Numbered from the stretch's first letter, positions 1 to 9,091 are shown. The stretch: 64,000 nt of DNA from Domibacillus indicus (GCF_000970685.1 NZ_LAJB01000002.1:403854-467853); one strand, 5' to 3'. Notes: generated from the letters alone by a model not told the origin. Numbers and translations are program-made.

Positions 1-763
1 GTTCATTGTGCTTCATAACCTCAAGCACCCCTTCAGGATCTCCCCGCTCGACAAAATCAAAATAAATAATCGGTGCCAGGTGGCCGGGTACATCATTAAT
101 CCGTTCAAGCCCGAGATGCTCTTTTTCCACATTCACGAGCTTAACCGATTCCATTGTATGCTTAAAAAGCCGCCGCGATGCATGGTATAAATCAAAATGG
201 CCAAAAGCCGGCAGAGCCGGCACTTTATCGCGAACGAAGGTATGGCGCGACTTTACCTGCGGCCAGTCAAACGACTTCCCATTGTAGGTGACAAGCGTTG
301 TATAGTCGGTTTCCTGCAGAAACTTTGCATAAAGAGCGGCTTCATTGCCCGGTGACGGCAGAAAATACTGCCTGACCGTCACCCTGCTGTTATGAATACG
401 GGCGGTGCCAAGCAGAAAAATTACGCTTCCGCTGCCGCTCAGCCCGGTTGTTTCAATATCAAAAAAGAACAAATCAGACGTCGCAAAGCCTTTTGCGGAC
501 AGTGGGTGGTACCCTTCAAACGAGCTCCATTGCCCAATTGTTTTTTGGGCATCCTGAAATGTATAAAGGCCATGTGCCGTCTCAATATCATAATGTGTTT
601 CCCGCGTAATGCAGTACTCGCCGTCAAATTCAAAAAGCTCCGCCCCCGCTGCTTCCCATGCCTCCCAAAACCGGATGGCTTTTGGCGCTTCTATTTTTGG
701 GGCTGGCGGCTCCTCGCGCACAATATGTTTTTTGAGCCGCTGCAGTTTTTTTGCCATGCTCAT
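1..763 (-). CDS. yprB: YprB/MrfB DEDDh exonuclease (partial, 3' end beyond window)
   Basis: Encodes the first ~254 residues of a YprB-type protein; the C-terminus lies off the left edge. The translation begins MSMAKKLQRLKKH and contains FFFDIETTGLSG, the first acidic motif of the RNase H-like DEDDh exonuclease fold, followed by LVTYNGKSFDWP, matching the second motif. In B. subtilis YprB (MrfB) works with the helicase YprA (MrfA) in repair of mitomycin C damage. The ATG at 763 is preceded by AAGGAG at 8 bases. It starts 12 bases after the yprA stop, so the two are probably co-transcribed. The family call is firm; the repair role is taken from the B. subtilis orthologue. Confidence 0.9.
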   Translation of the reverse strand, partial: MSMAKKLQRLKKHIVREEPPAPKIEAPKAIRFWEAWEAAGAELFEFDGEYCITRETHYDIETAHGLYTFQDAQKTIGQWSSFEGYHPLSAKGFATSDLFFFDIETTGLSGSGSVIFLLGTARIHNSRVTVRQYFLPSPGNEAALYAKFLQETDYTTLVTYNGKSFDWPQVKSRHTFVRDKVPALPAFGHFDLYHASRRLFKHTMESVKLVNVEKEHLGLERINDVPGHLAPIIYFDFVERGDPEGVLEVMKHNE

Positions 764-775
764 CTTGGACACTCC

Positions 776-3013
776 TTAACACTGGTCAAGCAGTTCAATG
801 CTTTTTTGCTTTATATTCATGCCGTCAAATCCCATGCCCACGCACGATGGGCAGCCATTCTCGCACGGGCATCTGCGGATCAAATCCTGGGCGGCTTTTT
901 TCACTTCCTCAAACCGCTTGTACACATCCTCGGCAAGGCCGATTCCGCCCGGATAATGATCATACAGAAAAATTGTCGGAATCCCGGTATGGGCAGCTTT
1001 AATTTGGGAGGTAACATGAATATCGCTTTTATCGCACATTGTATGGATCGGCACAACGTGATGCAGCACGTTCGCCACACCCATCAAAATGTGCTCAAGC
1101 GATTTCTCAGGCTCTTCCCGCTTCCATTCAAGCCACACGGCGCTTGTGTGAATTTCTTCTTCTGGCAGTGTAATCGGCCCCGATCCAATATTTTCAAACG
1201 TCGTCATTTTAATTTTTTTGAAAATCGTCGGCAAAATGTTCACCGTCACATCTCCATAATGAACAGCAGACTGCTCCTGCTCTTTGGTACGGTCCACTTC
1301 CAGCACTTTCAGCTGCACGGCAAGGTTTGCGTCTGTATAATATTCCACGTCTACCTGCCGAACATAAGCTTTTTTATGTTCCCAGTCGAGCTTTTCCACT
1401 TGATACTGAATGCCTTCATGCAGGTAAATCGCTTCATCGTGCAAAAGCGTCATCGCACTGAGCCGGTCCATCTCCCCGATAATTTTTACATTGGCGGTTT
1501 CCGACTGGTCAACGATTACAACATTTTCCTGCGCAGCAGACCGGAGGCTGATATTCGAAGCCGGGAACGATTCGTGTGACCAGTGGTATTTGCCGCTATT
1601 ATAATGAAGAACCCGCTCTTCTCTCAAGTAATCAAGAATATCGGCCACTTCCATCGGGCCGAATGATTCGGTTTCCTGGAATGGAAGCTCATAGGCGGCG
1701 CATTTTAAATGATCCACTAAAATAATTAAATTTTCCGGATTGATGCGTGCCGATTCGGGATTCCGTTCAAAAAAGTAATCCGGGTTCTGGACAACATACT
1801 GGTCGATCGGCGCGGAGCCCGCGACCATTACGATGACGGATTCACCGTGACGGCGTCCGGCACGGCCTGCCTGCTGCCAGGTGCTGGCAACGCTTCCGGG
1901 GTATCCTGTCATCACACATACCTGCAGCTGGCCAATATCGACGCCAAGCTCAAGGGCATTCGTGCTTACCACCCCTAATATATCGCCATCACGCAGGCCT
2001 TTTTCAATAGCGCGCCTCTCATTGGGCAGGTAGCCGCCCCGGTAGCCGCGGATTTTCTTCGGCCCGACCTCTTTTTTTACAAGCTCCTGAATATGGCTCA
2101 AAATAATTTCAACCCGTACCCGGCTTCTTGCAAAAATAATTGTTTGAATCTGGTTTCGTAAAAACTCCCGCGCCAGCCTGTTCACTTCAGCCGTCGCGCT
2201 TTTGCGGATGTTCAGCGGTTCGTTTACAACCGGCGGGTTGTAAAAAACAAAATGCTTCCGCCCTCGCGGGGCACCATTATTGTCAATCAGCCGCATCGGG
2301 CTGCCTGTCAGCTGCTCGGCCAGCTCTTTCGGATTGGCAATGGTCGCGGATGTGCAAATAAACTGCGGATGGCTTCCATAAAAAGAACAAATCCGCTTTA
2401 AGCGGCGGATGACGTTCGCCACGTGGCTGCCAAACACGCCGCGGTACGTATGCAGCTCATCAATAACGATGTATTTTAAATTCTCAAACAAGCTGACCCA
2501 TTTTGTATGGTTTGGCAAAATAGCCGAATGAAGCATATCCGGATTTGTGATGACGATATGTCCCGCCTGCCGGACTTTCTGCCGGATTGTCGGCGATGTG
2601 TCGCCGTCATAGGTAAAGCTTTTAATATCGATGTCCATCTCGGCAATCAGCTCATTTAATTCGCTTTTCTGGTCCTGCGCCAGTGCTTTTGTCGGAAACA
2701 AGTAAAGCGCCCGGCTCGTTTCATCTTCCGCAATTTTCTGCAGCACCGGCAAATTGTAGCAAAGTGTTTTGCCGGATGCCGTCGGAGTAACCGCCGTAAT
2801 ATTTTCGCCTTTTTGCACCGCTTCATAAGCGGAATATTGATGTGTATATAAATCGTGAACACGGCGTGCCTTCAGCGCCTGCCGAAGCCGTCCGTCAATG
2901 GTTTCCGGCAGCGGACGCACGTTTGCTTCTGCCGGCTCAAGCTCATGCCAGTGAATCACATTTTCGTCTTTACGCAGCTCAGCAATAAGCTCCGAAAGTG
3001 TTTTTTTCCACAT
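776..3013 (-). CDS. yprA: YprA/MrfA DEAD/DEAH-box helicase with C-terminal cysteine cluster
   Basis: Superfamily 2 ATP-dependent helicase of about 745 residues. Visible motifs in order: Walker A (TPTASGKT), DEVH-type box (VIDELHTY), motif III (SATIANP) and motif VI (QQAGRAGRR). The C-terminal ~35 residues carry the cysteine cluster RCPCENGCPSCVG, a metal-binding (DUF1998-type) end found in this family. B. subtilis MrfA is a 3'-5' helicase needed with MrfB for mitomycin repair. The ATG at 3013 (MWKKTLSEL) has an AGAGGTG site; the upstream in-frame GTG sits directly on that site and is unlikely. yprB follows at once, supporting an operon. Confidence 0.93.
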   Translation of the reverse strand: MWKKTLSELIAELRKDENVIHWHELEPAEANVRPLPETIDGRLRQALKARRVHDLYTHQYSAYEAVQKGENITAVTPTASGKTLCYNLPVLQKIAEDETSRALYLFPTKALAQDQKSELNELIAEMDIDIKSFTYDGDTSPTIRQKVRQAGHIVITNPDMLHSAILPNHTKWVSLFENLKYIVIDELHTYRGVFGSHVANVIRRLKRICSFYGSHPQFICTSATIANPKELAEQLTGSPMRLIDNNGAPRGRKHFVFYNPPVVNEPLNIRKSATAEVNRLAREFLRNQIQTIIFARSRVRVEIILSHIQELVKKEVGPKKIRGYRGGYLPNERRAIEKGLRDGDILGVVSTNALELGVDIGQLQVCVMTGYPGSVASTWQQAGRAGRRHGESVIVMVAGSAPIDQYVVQNPDYFFERNPESARINPENLIILVDHLKCAAYELPFQETESFGPMEVADILDYLREERVLHYNSGKYHWSHESFPASNISLRSAAQENVVIVDQSETANVKIIGEMDRLSAMTLLHDEAIYLHEGIQYQVEKLDWEHKKAYVRQVDVEYYTDANLAVQLKVLEVDRTKEQEQSAVHYGDVTVNILPTIFKKIKMTTFENIGSGPITLPEEEIHTSAVWLEWKREEPEKSLEHILMGVANVLHHVVPIHTMCDKSDIHVTSQIKAAHTGIPTIFLYDHYPGGIGLAEDVYKRFEEVKKAAQDLIRRCPCENGCPSCVGMGFDGMNIKQKSIELLDQC

Positions 3014-3113
3014 GATGATGCACACCTCTTTTGTCCTGGCCTCCGCCCGGGGCGGCCGATTTTGCTTTTGTTTTTATTCTATCGAACAAACGATCTTTTT
3101 GAAAGCAAAAAAA

Positions 3114-3133
3114 AGAACGCAGTTCCGCGCTCT
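3114..3133 (-). terminator. terminator after yppE
   Basis: Read on the minus strand, an AGA-CGC / GCG-TCT stem is followed by eight T residues. The yppE stop codon touches the base of the stem. Confidence 0.6.
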
Positions 3134-3483
3134 TATTCTTGTATGCAATTATCGAGCGATTCAAGCACGTACAGGGCTGAATCTGCCGATTGAATAAATT
3201 TCGCTTTTCCCGTTTCAAAAAAGTGGGCATGAGCGCCAACCCGCCGCGCATTATCCGCCGCCTGCACAATTTGAGCCGCATGCAGGTATTTTTGCGGATG
3301 CTCCTGTAAAAATTGAAGGGCTTCCTGCTCCCACACATCCGCCGCAGCATCCATGTTATCCGCAAACGGCTTAACCGTTCCAAAAAAATCCGCTTCTTCT
3401 TTTGTTTCACGATATGTTTCATAAATGGCTTTTGCCCGCATAATCAGACCACGGAGCTTTGCCGTATTGTCACGCAGCGACAC
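3133..3483 (-). CDS. yppE: YppE family protein (DUF1798)
   Basis: A 116-residue soluble, mostly helical protein rich in charged residues, with no signal peptide or membrane segment. Length, composition (for example KAKFIQSADSALYVLES near the end) and position between recU and yprA fit the Bacillus YppE family, whose function is unknown. Translation likely starts at a GTG (VSLRDNTAK) with GAGGGG six bases upstream. The next upstream gene on this strand ends 15 bases away, so they are probably one unit closed by the terminator overlapping this stop codon. The family call rests on recollection and synteny. Confidence 0.75.
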   Translation of the reverse strand: MSLRDNTAKLRGLIMRAKAIYETYRETKEEADFFGTVKPFADNMDAAADVWEQEALQFLQEHPQKYLHAAQIVQAADNARRVGAHAHFFETGKAKFIQSADSALYVLESLDNCIQE

Positions 3484-3498
3484 CTGCTACCCCTCATT

Positions 3499-3750
3499 TC
3501 AGATAGAGCCCGCAGCCGGTTTAAGAGGCGTCAGTGAAGGCGCGTCCTCACATAAAAATCGTGCTCCTTCTTCAACAAGAAGCAGCCGGTTATGAAGGCG
3601 CTCAGCATGAATCCGAAAGCCGGCGATTTTGCTGCTCCGCTCATCCGCTACTCTCATTTTAAGCCGCTGTTCAAGCTCCTGTGTTTCTTTTTCCAATTCC
3701 ATCAGCTGCTTCATCCACTCGTCTTTCGTCATCAACTCTTCTTTCTTCAT
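3499..3750 (-). CDS. small coiled-coil protein, yppD-like by position
   Basis: An 83-residue charged protein. Residues ~8-45 (KDEWMKQLMELEKETQELEQ onward) look like a coiled coil, followed by a second helix with a RLHNRLLLVEEG stretch. ATG start with an AAGG-rich leader. It lies where B. subtilis has yppD, between recU and yppE, and the size fits, but I do not recognise the sequence well enough to name it. No catalytic motif, signal peptide or membrane segment is visible. Its function is unknown; co-transcription with yppE is likely from the 15-base gap. Confidence 0.6.
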   Translation of the reverse strand: MKKEELMTKDEWMKQLMELEKETQELEQRLKMRVADERSSKIAGFRIHAERLHNRLLLVEEGARFLCEDAPSLTPLKPAAGSI

Positions 3751-3788
3751 ATTCCTTCACCCCTTTGCCTTGTTGACTAAAAAAATTC

Positions 3789-3820
3789 GTCAGGCAAAAA
3801 AGAATTCCTTCCTCCCTGAC
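3789..3820 (-). terminator. terminator after the STAS gene
   Basis: GTCAGG and CCTGAC arms separated by about 20 bases, followed on the minus strand by AATTTTTTT. It lies 44 bases past the STAS gene stop. The long loop lowers confidence. Confidence 0.45.
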
Positions 3821-3863
3821 AAAACTAGTGCCAGGACGGCAAAGAAAGTGACGGGGCGACAAA

Positions 3864-4343
3864 TTATGCGAAATTTATTCCTTTTTTCTTCATTAAATAT
3901 TGAAGGGCGCTGCGGAATGTTAAAAATGTATTTAAATCCGGCCGGATCTGCAGCCCGCTTCGCATCAGCTCCTGGGTAAAATCCGGAGTAAATCCGACAA
4001 AAAAGGTTTCCGCTCCCAGTAGGTTTAAAGAATTTACCAAATGATCGATAGACTGGCCAAGCACAGAAGTTTCGCCAATTTCTTTTTTTGAAATAGCGGT
4101 AAAGTCGATAATGACCGTTTCCGTTTCATTCCCATAGCAGGCATTCATAATGGAAGAAGTAATCATTTCAAACCGTTCCTGTGACAGCTTGCCTGTAATC
4201 GGCACTAAAATTGTTTCGGGAATAATCGACGGAATAATCGGCGCTGAAACATCTTTCACCAATTGTTTATATTCCTCAAGCTCTTCTTTTAGCAGCCGAT
4301 TCTCTTCCTGGAGCGCCGCAATCTGCTCTGTTTCTTTGCTCAA
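3864..4343 (-). CDS. stand-alone STAS-domain protein, RsbR/RsbS-like
   Basis: A 159-residue protein. Residues 1-30 form a coiled coil (EQIAALQEENRLLKEELEEY); the rest is a STAS domain of the RsbR/RsbS type. Typical features are SIIPETILVPITGKL at the first strand, VIIDFTAIS, and LLGAETFFVGFTPDFTQEL. STAS proteins of this class are scaffold subunits of the stressosome that controls SigB, phosphorylated by RsbT. Here the usual N-terminal globin-like domain of RsbR is absent and the DT-type phospho-site region reads KKEIGETSVLGQ, so phosphorylation cannot be assumed. Start is TTG with AGGTGA five bases upstream. It is divergent from recU and has no rsbT/rsbS neighbour. Confidence 0.75.
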   Translation of the reverse strand: MSKETEQIAALQEENRLLKEELEEYKQLVKDVSAPIIPSIIPETILVPITGKLSQERFEMITSSIMNACYGNETETVIIDFTAISKKEIGETSVLGQSIDHLVNSLNLLGAETFFVGFTPDFTQELMRSGLQIRPDLNTFLTFRSALQYLMKKKGINFA

Positions 4344-4518
4344 AATGGCTCACCTGCTTCATTTGCATCATTTTACTTATTTCCTTATACTAGCCGATCG
4401 GACGCTTTTTTTCAATTGAGAGATGTCAAAAAAGGTCGAAAGGAATGCTCCTTTTCAAACAGGCGTTTTGTTCACTCTTGTGGTATGATATTGATTGGAT
4501 TCAAGAGGAGGGAAAAAG

Positions 4519-5124
4519 ATGGCGATCCGCTATCCAAATGGAAAACAATATACGCAGCCGTTACAAAAGTCCGAATCGGCACCGCCGAAAAAAGATTCCG
4601 TATTTTCAAACCGCGGCATGACGCTCGAAGACGACATCAATGAAACGAACGCGTACTATTTAAGCCGAAATCTGGCAGTAATCCATAAAAAACCCGTACC
4701 CGTGCAAATTGTGCGGGTGGACTACCCCGCCCGAAGTGCCGCTGTCATTAAAGAAGCCTATTTTAGACAAGCATCTACAACGGATTACAACGGGGTGTAC
4801 AAAGGAAAGTATATTGATTTTGAAGCAAAGGAAACTAATAATGCGACATCGTTTCCACTCAAAAACTTTCACGAGCATCAAATTGCGCACATGAAACAAG
4901 TTGAGGAGCACGGCGGCATTGCGTTTGTGATTATCCGTTTTTCCAAAACGGACGAGCTGTTTTTTCTGCCGTTTTCTACATTAAACGGCTTCTGGCAACG
5001 CATGCAGGACGGCGGCCGTAAATCCATTACCAAAACAGAGCTTGCCGGCTGCAGCAAAGCATTGAAACTGGGCCTCTCCCCGCGCATACCTTTTTTAGAT
5101 GCAATGGAAGAAATATACTTTTAA
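4519..5124 (+). CDS. recU: Holliday junction resolvase RecU
   Basis: A 201-residue RecU. It resolves Holliday junctions during recombination and chromosome segregation in Bacillota. The nuclease core is plain: [21 protein letters not shown], giving catalytic D89, D100, E102 and K104, offset by one from B. subtilis numbering. The ATG at 4519 is chosen because GAGGAGGG stands 7 bases upstream; an in-frame TTG 24 bases earlier lacks a site. ponA begins 25 bases after the stop, the conserved recU-ponA pair, and the two are probably co-transcribed. Confidence 0.97.
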   Translation: MAIRYPNGKQYTQPLQKSESAPPKKDSVFSNRGMTLEDDINETNAYYLSRNLAVIHKKPVPVQIVRVDYPARSAAVIKEAYFRQASTTDYNGVYKGKYIDFEAKETNNATSFPLKNFHEHQIAHMKQVEEHGGIAFVIIRFSKTDELFFLPFSTLNGFWQRMQDGGRKSITKTELAGCSKALKLGLSPRIPFLDAMEEIYF

Positions 5125-5149
5125 TTTTGAAAGCGAGGAAAAAAGATAT

Positions 5150-7924
5150 ATGGCTGAGGAATACAAATCGAGAACGGAGCGGCGGAGCCAGCAAAAGAAA
5201 AAGCCGGTTCGCGCCGCCAAAAAACCAAAAGCGGCGAAAGCACCAAAAGCGCCGAAGAACAAAAAGCGCTCCATTGTAAAACGAATTTTTCTTGGGCTGT
5301 TTTTAGCGGCTCTGCTTCTTATTGTCGGCGGTGTCGGCTTATTTGCGTACTATGTAAAGGACACTCCGGAAATTGACGAAGCGCTGCTAAAAGACCCGAT
5401 TTCGTCAAAAGTCAACTATGATGACGGCACCCTGCTGACGAATATTGGTGCTGAACGCCGTGATTATGTGAATTACGAGGATGTTCCTGTTCTTGTCCGT
5501 GACGCGTTTATCGCAACGGAAGACAGCCGCTTTTTTGAGCATAAAGGGATTGACCCGGTGCGTCTTGCCGGTGCGGTTGTGAAAAATGTCACGGACGGTT
5601 TTGGCTCACAGGGAGCAAGCACCATTACCCAGCAGGTGGTCAAGCTGTCGTTTTTATCACCGGATAAAACGCTGAAACGGAAAGCCCAGGAAGCGTATCT
5701 TGCTTATAAGCTGGAGCAGAAATACTCCAAAGAAGAAATTTTGGAGATGTATGTTAATAAAATTTATATGTCTAATCGAATTAATGGCGTAAAAGCGGCG
5801 GCCGATTATTATTTCGGCAAGGAATTGAGCGAGCTGTCTCTTCCGGAAGCGGCTTATCTTGCCGGGATGCCGCAGAGTCCGAATAACTACAACGCGTTTG
5901 AGCATCCGGAACGGGCGGAGAAGCGGAAAGATGTGGTTCTCTCCCTTATGAATCAGCACGACAAAATTTCCGCTGCCGAGATGGAGGAAGCACAGGCGCA
6001 AAATATTACAGACTTTTTAGTGGACGAGCCTGTCAGTATGACTGGTATTGACCCTGAATATGATGCTTTCGTCGATCTTGTTATTGAAGAAGTAGAAGAA
6101 ATGGGCTACAACGCCTACACAGACGGGTTAACGATTGAAACAACCATGGATAAAGATGCACAGGAATATATGTATGAACTGCTGAACAGCGACGAATACA
6201 TCAATTATCCAAGCGAACTGTTCCAGGCCGGTATCGCCCTGACCGATACTGAGACCGGCGCTATCCGTGCGATTGGCGGCGGCCGCAATCAGGAAGTGCA
6301 GCGCGGCTTAAACTATGCGACGGATATTAAACGCCAGCCGGGGTCAACGATCAAGCCGATTTTGGATTACGGCCCGGCCGTCGAATATTTGAAATGGTCT
6401 ACGTATGAGCAGGTGGAAGACAGCCCGCTTCAATACTCGCGCGGCGGTTCAGTCGGAAATGCCGGCGGCTCGTATGCCGGGATGATGTCAATGCGTGATG
6501 CTCTTGCCCGCTCGAAAAACACACCGGCCGTCCGGACCTTCCAGGAAGTCGGCTTCGAGGATGCCTATGAGTTTGCCGGCAAGCTTGGCATTAACTTAGA
6601 AAATGAGTATGAATCCTATGCCATCGGTGCCATGGACGGCGATGAAGGCATTTCGCCGCTGCAAATGGCCGGTGCCTATGCGGCATTCGGGAATGGCGGT
6701 ATTTACAATGAACCGCATACTGTCACAAAAATCACCCTGGCAGACGGGACAGTTGTTGAAAATGATGTAACCTCAGAGCCTGCCATGAGTGACTACACAG
6801 CTTATATGGTAACCGATATGCTGAAAAGCGTAGTGGATTACGGAACAGGGACAGCGGCTAATATTCCTGACCTTCATATGGCGGGTAAAACGGGGACAAC
6901 CAACTACACGGATGATGAGCTCGCAAAATACGACTTCCCATCCAGTGCATCACCGGATGCGTGGTTTGTCGGCTATACGACCCAATACACAGCGGCCGTT
7001 TGGACAGGCTATGAAAGCCGGACCGAGTACTTATCAAAAGAAAGCCAGCAAATTGCAAAAGAAATCTTTAAACAGCTCATGACAAAAGTGTCAGAGGATG
7101 TGGAAACCCCTGATTTTGAAAAGCCAGACAGCGTGATAGAGCTTCCAATTGTGAAAGGCTCGAACCCCGCTATTGTGGCCGGCAGCGGGGCTTCAGGAAG
7201 CGATGTAACGTATGAATTGTTTATCCGGGGCGAACAGCCAAAACGTTCTGTTCCAAAGCCTGAGCCTGAGGAAGAGGAAGAAGAACCGGAAGAAGAAGAA
7301 CAGCCGGAGGAAGAAGTGACAGGCGGCGAGATTACCGGTTTGTCGGCTTCTGCTGACGCAAATGGCAATATGTCTGTTTCGTGGGGCTACAGCGGCGAAG
7401 GCAGCCCGTCCTTTAGTGTAACAAACGGCGCGGAAACACAGTCGATTGGCGGCTTCTCAACCGTCTTTGGCGGCGGCCAGCCCGGACAGTCCTATTCTAT
7501 TACCGTAACGGCTATTGTAGATGGACAAAACGTGGACTCTGCTTCTACGTCCGTGACCATCCCTGGCGGCCAGGCCGAAGAACCGGAGCAGCCTGCTGAA
7601 CCGGAGCCTGAGCCAGAACCAGAGCAGCCAGAACCAGAACCAGAACCGGAACCGGAGCAGCCGGAACAGCCGGAGCCTCAACCCGAGCAGCCGGAGCAGC
7701 CTGATACAGGCACACCTTCGGAAGGCAGCTCTGGCGGAGGAAATACCGGCGGGAACACGGGTGGAAATACCAGCGGCAACTCCGGTGGGAACACCGGCGG
7801 GAATACTGACGGAAACACCGGCGGGAATACCAGCGGGAATACGGATGGCAATACCAACGGAAACGGCAATAGCGTAAGCGAGCCTGAGCCTGCTCCTGAA
7901 GTAGATGCCGCACCTGCCCAATAA
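5150..7924 (+). CDS. ponA: class A penicillin-binding protein 1A/1B
   Basis: Bifunctional peptidoglycan synthase of 924 residues. A Lys/Ala/Pro-rich cytoplasmic tail (1-45) precedes a membrane anchor (46-68). The GT51 transglycosylase domain has ATEDSRFFEHKG with catalytic E124, and GSQGASTITQQ. The transpeptidase domain has S399-T-I-K402, S455-K-N and K580-T-G-T. After residue ~700 come an acidic Glu/Pro linker, an FN3-like domain (~725-800), a Glu/Pro repeat and a Gly/Asn/Thr-rich tail of GGNTGGNT-type repeats to the end. The ATG at 5150 has GCGAGGA upstream. The C-terminal repeats make this protein slightly longer than B. subtilis PBP1. Confidence 0.97.
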   Translation: MAEEYKSRTERRSQQKKKPVRAAKKPKAAKAPKAPKNKKRSIVKRIFLGLFLAALLLIVGGVGLFAYYVKDTPEIDEALLKDPISSKVNYDDGTLLTNIGAERRDYVNYEDVPVLVRDAFIATEDSRFFEHKGIDPVRLAGAVVKNVTDGFGSQGASTITQQVVKLSFLSPDKTLKRKAQEAYLAYKLEQKYSKEEILEMYVNKIYMSNRINGVKAAADYYFGKELSELSLPEAAYLAGMPQSPNNYNAFEHPERAEKRKDVVLSLMNQHDKISAAEMEEAQAQNITDFLVDEPVSMTGIDPEYDAFVDLVIEEVEEMGYNAYTDGLTIETTMDKDAQEYMYELLNSDEYINYPSELFQAGIALTDTETGAIRAIGGGRNQEVQRGLNYATDIKRQPGSTIKPILDYGPAVEYLKWSTYEQVEDSPLQYSRGGSVGNAGGSYAGMMSMRDALARSKNTPAVRTFQEVGFEDAYEFAGKLGINLENEYESYAIGAMDGDEGISPLQMAGAYAAFGNGGIYNEPHTVTKITLADGTVVENDVTSEPAMSDYTAYMVTDMLKSVVDYGTGTAANIPDLHMAGKTGTTNYTDDELAKYDFPSSASPDAWFVGYTTQYTAAVWTGYESRTEYLSKESQQIAKEIFKQLMTKVSEDVETPDFEKPDSVIELPIVKGSNPAIVAGSGASGSDVTYELFIRGEQPKRSVPKPEPEEEEEEPEEEEQPEEEVTGGEITGLSASADANGNMSVSWGYSGEGSPSFSVTNGAETQSIGGFSTVFGGGQPGQSYSITVTAIVDGQNVDSASTSVTIPGGQAEEPEQPAEPEPEPEPEQPEPEPEPEPEQPEQPEPQPEQPEQPDTGTPSEGSSGGGNTGGNTGGNTSGNSGGNTGGNTDGNTGGNTSGNTDGNTNGNGNSVSEPEPAPEVDAAPAQ

Positions 7925-7940
7925 AATACAAATAAAAAAG

Positions 7941-7970
7941 AACCCCCCGATGATCAATCATCGGGGGTTT
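7941..7970. terminator. bidirectional terminator between ponA and ypoC
   Basis: Perfect 11-bp stem, CCCCCGATGAT with ATCATCGGGGG, preceded by A-rich and followed by T-rich sequence. It serves both convergent genes; the ypoC stop codon lies inside the stem. Confidence 0.85.
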
Positions 7971-8422
7971 CTAATTGCATAAACAGCGGCGGCTTTTTTT
8001 AATTCAGTCATCAATTCAATCAGCTGACGGTATGCCATATAAGTGTAAGGGCGGCTGTCAATATAACTGAAGCGCTCCAAAAAATTAATCGGCTTAACGG
8101 CGAACTCTGCTTCTTTTTCTTTCCACAGCACCGGAGCGGACGGCTGCCCGTTCACCCAGAACAGAGCCATAAAAAACATCGCAAGCAGCGCATCGACCTC
8201 TTCTTTTACCTCTTTGCTGCGGCTGCGCTGCTTTTTATCCAGTGCGTTTTCCATTTCCGCCCACGCGGATTCAAGCAGGGGAAGGCCGCTTTTTTCCCCT
8301 TTCCATGGCTTTTCACCGCTTAGTTCATATTTAAAATAAGGATATGTATGAACGGATTCAGGCAGCCGGGCTTCAGCTTCATCTGAAAAGTAACGAAGCT
8401 CTCTTGGAATCCTCACTTTCAT
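7958..8422 (-). CDS. ypoC: YpoC family protein
   Basis: A 154-residue soluble protein of unknown function. Its place downstream of nth and convergent with ponA is that of B. subtilis ypoC, and the C-terminal block NFLERFSYIDSRPYTYMAYRQ looks like the conserved part of that family. The ATG overlaps the nth stop as ATGA, indicating translational coupling. The stop codon falls within the shared terminator hairpin. No catalytic motif is evident. Confidence 0.8.
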   Translation of the reverse strand: MKVRIPRELRYFSDEAEARLPESVHTYPYFKYELSGEKPWKGEKSGLPLLESAWAEMENALDKKQRSRSKEVKEEVDALLAMFFMALFWVNGQPSAPVLWKEKEAEFAVKPINFLERFSYIDSRPYTYMAYRQLIELMTELKKAAAVYAIRNPR

Positions 8423-9078
8423 TTACGGACCCTCCCCAGCTTCATGCGCTTTTTTCCTTCGCGGCATATATCAAGAAGCGGGCATTCCGGGCAATTAGGC
8501 GATTGAGCCTTGCAATGGTACCTTCCAAAAAAGATCATGCGGTGATGGGTAACGGACCACTCTTCTTTTGGAATTTTGCGCATCAACGTTTTTTCGACTT
8601 CTGTCACATTATCTTTCCAACGACAAAAACCGAGCCGCTTGGAAATTCGTTCGACATGAGTGTCGACTGCAATCGCTGGCACGCCAAAAGCAACAGACGC
8701 GACAACATTCGCCGTTTTGCGGCCGACACCCGGCAATTTCTCAAGCTCATCCTGCGTCTCGGGCACTATGCCGCCCAATTCTTCAATAAGCATGCGTGAC
8801 AGCTTTTGAATGTTTTTCGCTTTATTCCGGTATAAGCCGATTGAGCGAATATCCTGCTCGAGCTCCTCAAGCGGAACAGACAAATAATCTTCAGGCGTTT
8901 TGTATTTTTCAAACAGCCCTTTTGTTACTTTATTGACGAGCGCATCCGTGCATTGCGCAGACAGTGCCACCGCAATCACAAGCTCAAATGGATTGCGGTG
9001 GTTTAATTCGCAGTGCGCATCCGGAAACATTTCTGCAAATGTATCCAGGCAGCGGCGAATTTGAATTTTGTTCAGCAT
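8419..9078 (-). CDS. nth: endonuclease III
   Basis: Base-excision repair DNA glycosylase/AP lyase for oxidised pyrimidines, 219 residues. The helix-hairpin-helix is LPGVGRKTANVV with catalytic K121, and D139 lies in VDTHVERIS. The 4Fe-4S cluster ligands are C189, C196, C199 and C205 (C-X6-C-X2-C-X5-C). The gene is 14 bases after dnaD and overlaps ypoC by four bases, keeping the dnaD-nth-ypoC order of B. subtilis. Confidence 0.97.
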   Translation of the reverse strand: MLNKIQIRRCLDTFAEMFPDAHCELNHRNPFELVIAVALSAQCTDALVNKVTKGLFEKYKTPEDYLSVPLEELEQDIRSIGLYRNKAKNIQKLSRMLIEELGGIVPETQDELEKLPGVGRKTANVVASVAFGVPAIAVDTHVERISKRLGFCRWKDNVTEVEKTLMRKIPKEEWSVTHHRMIFFGRYHCKAQSPNCPECPLLDICREGKKRMKLGRVRK

Positions 9079-9091
9079 GCTTCAATTCTCC

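Noticed and set aside
392-1579. 395-codon plus-strand open frame
   Set aside because: It lies opposite yprB and yprA, whose conserved helicase and nuclease motifs are on the minus strand. The product is Cys/His/Phe-rich with no domain and is an antisense shadow.
7260-7870. CRISPR-like direct repeats
   Set aside because: The short repeats are codons of the Gly/Asn/Thr and Glu/Pro tail of PonA, not fixed-length repeats with unique spacers. No cas gene is present.
7457-7961. Two long minus-strand frames opposite the ponA tail
   Set aside because: Low-complexity Arg/Val/Leu and Phe/Pro strings are the complement of the Glu/Pro and Gly/Asn/Thr repeats of PonA.
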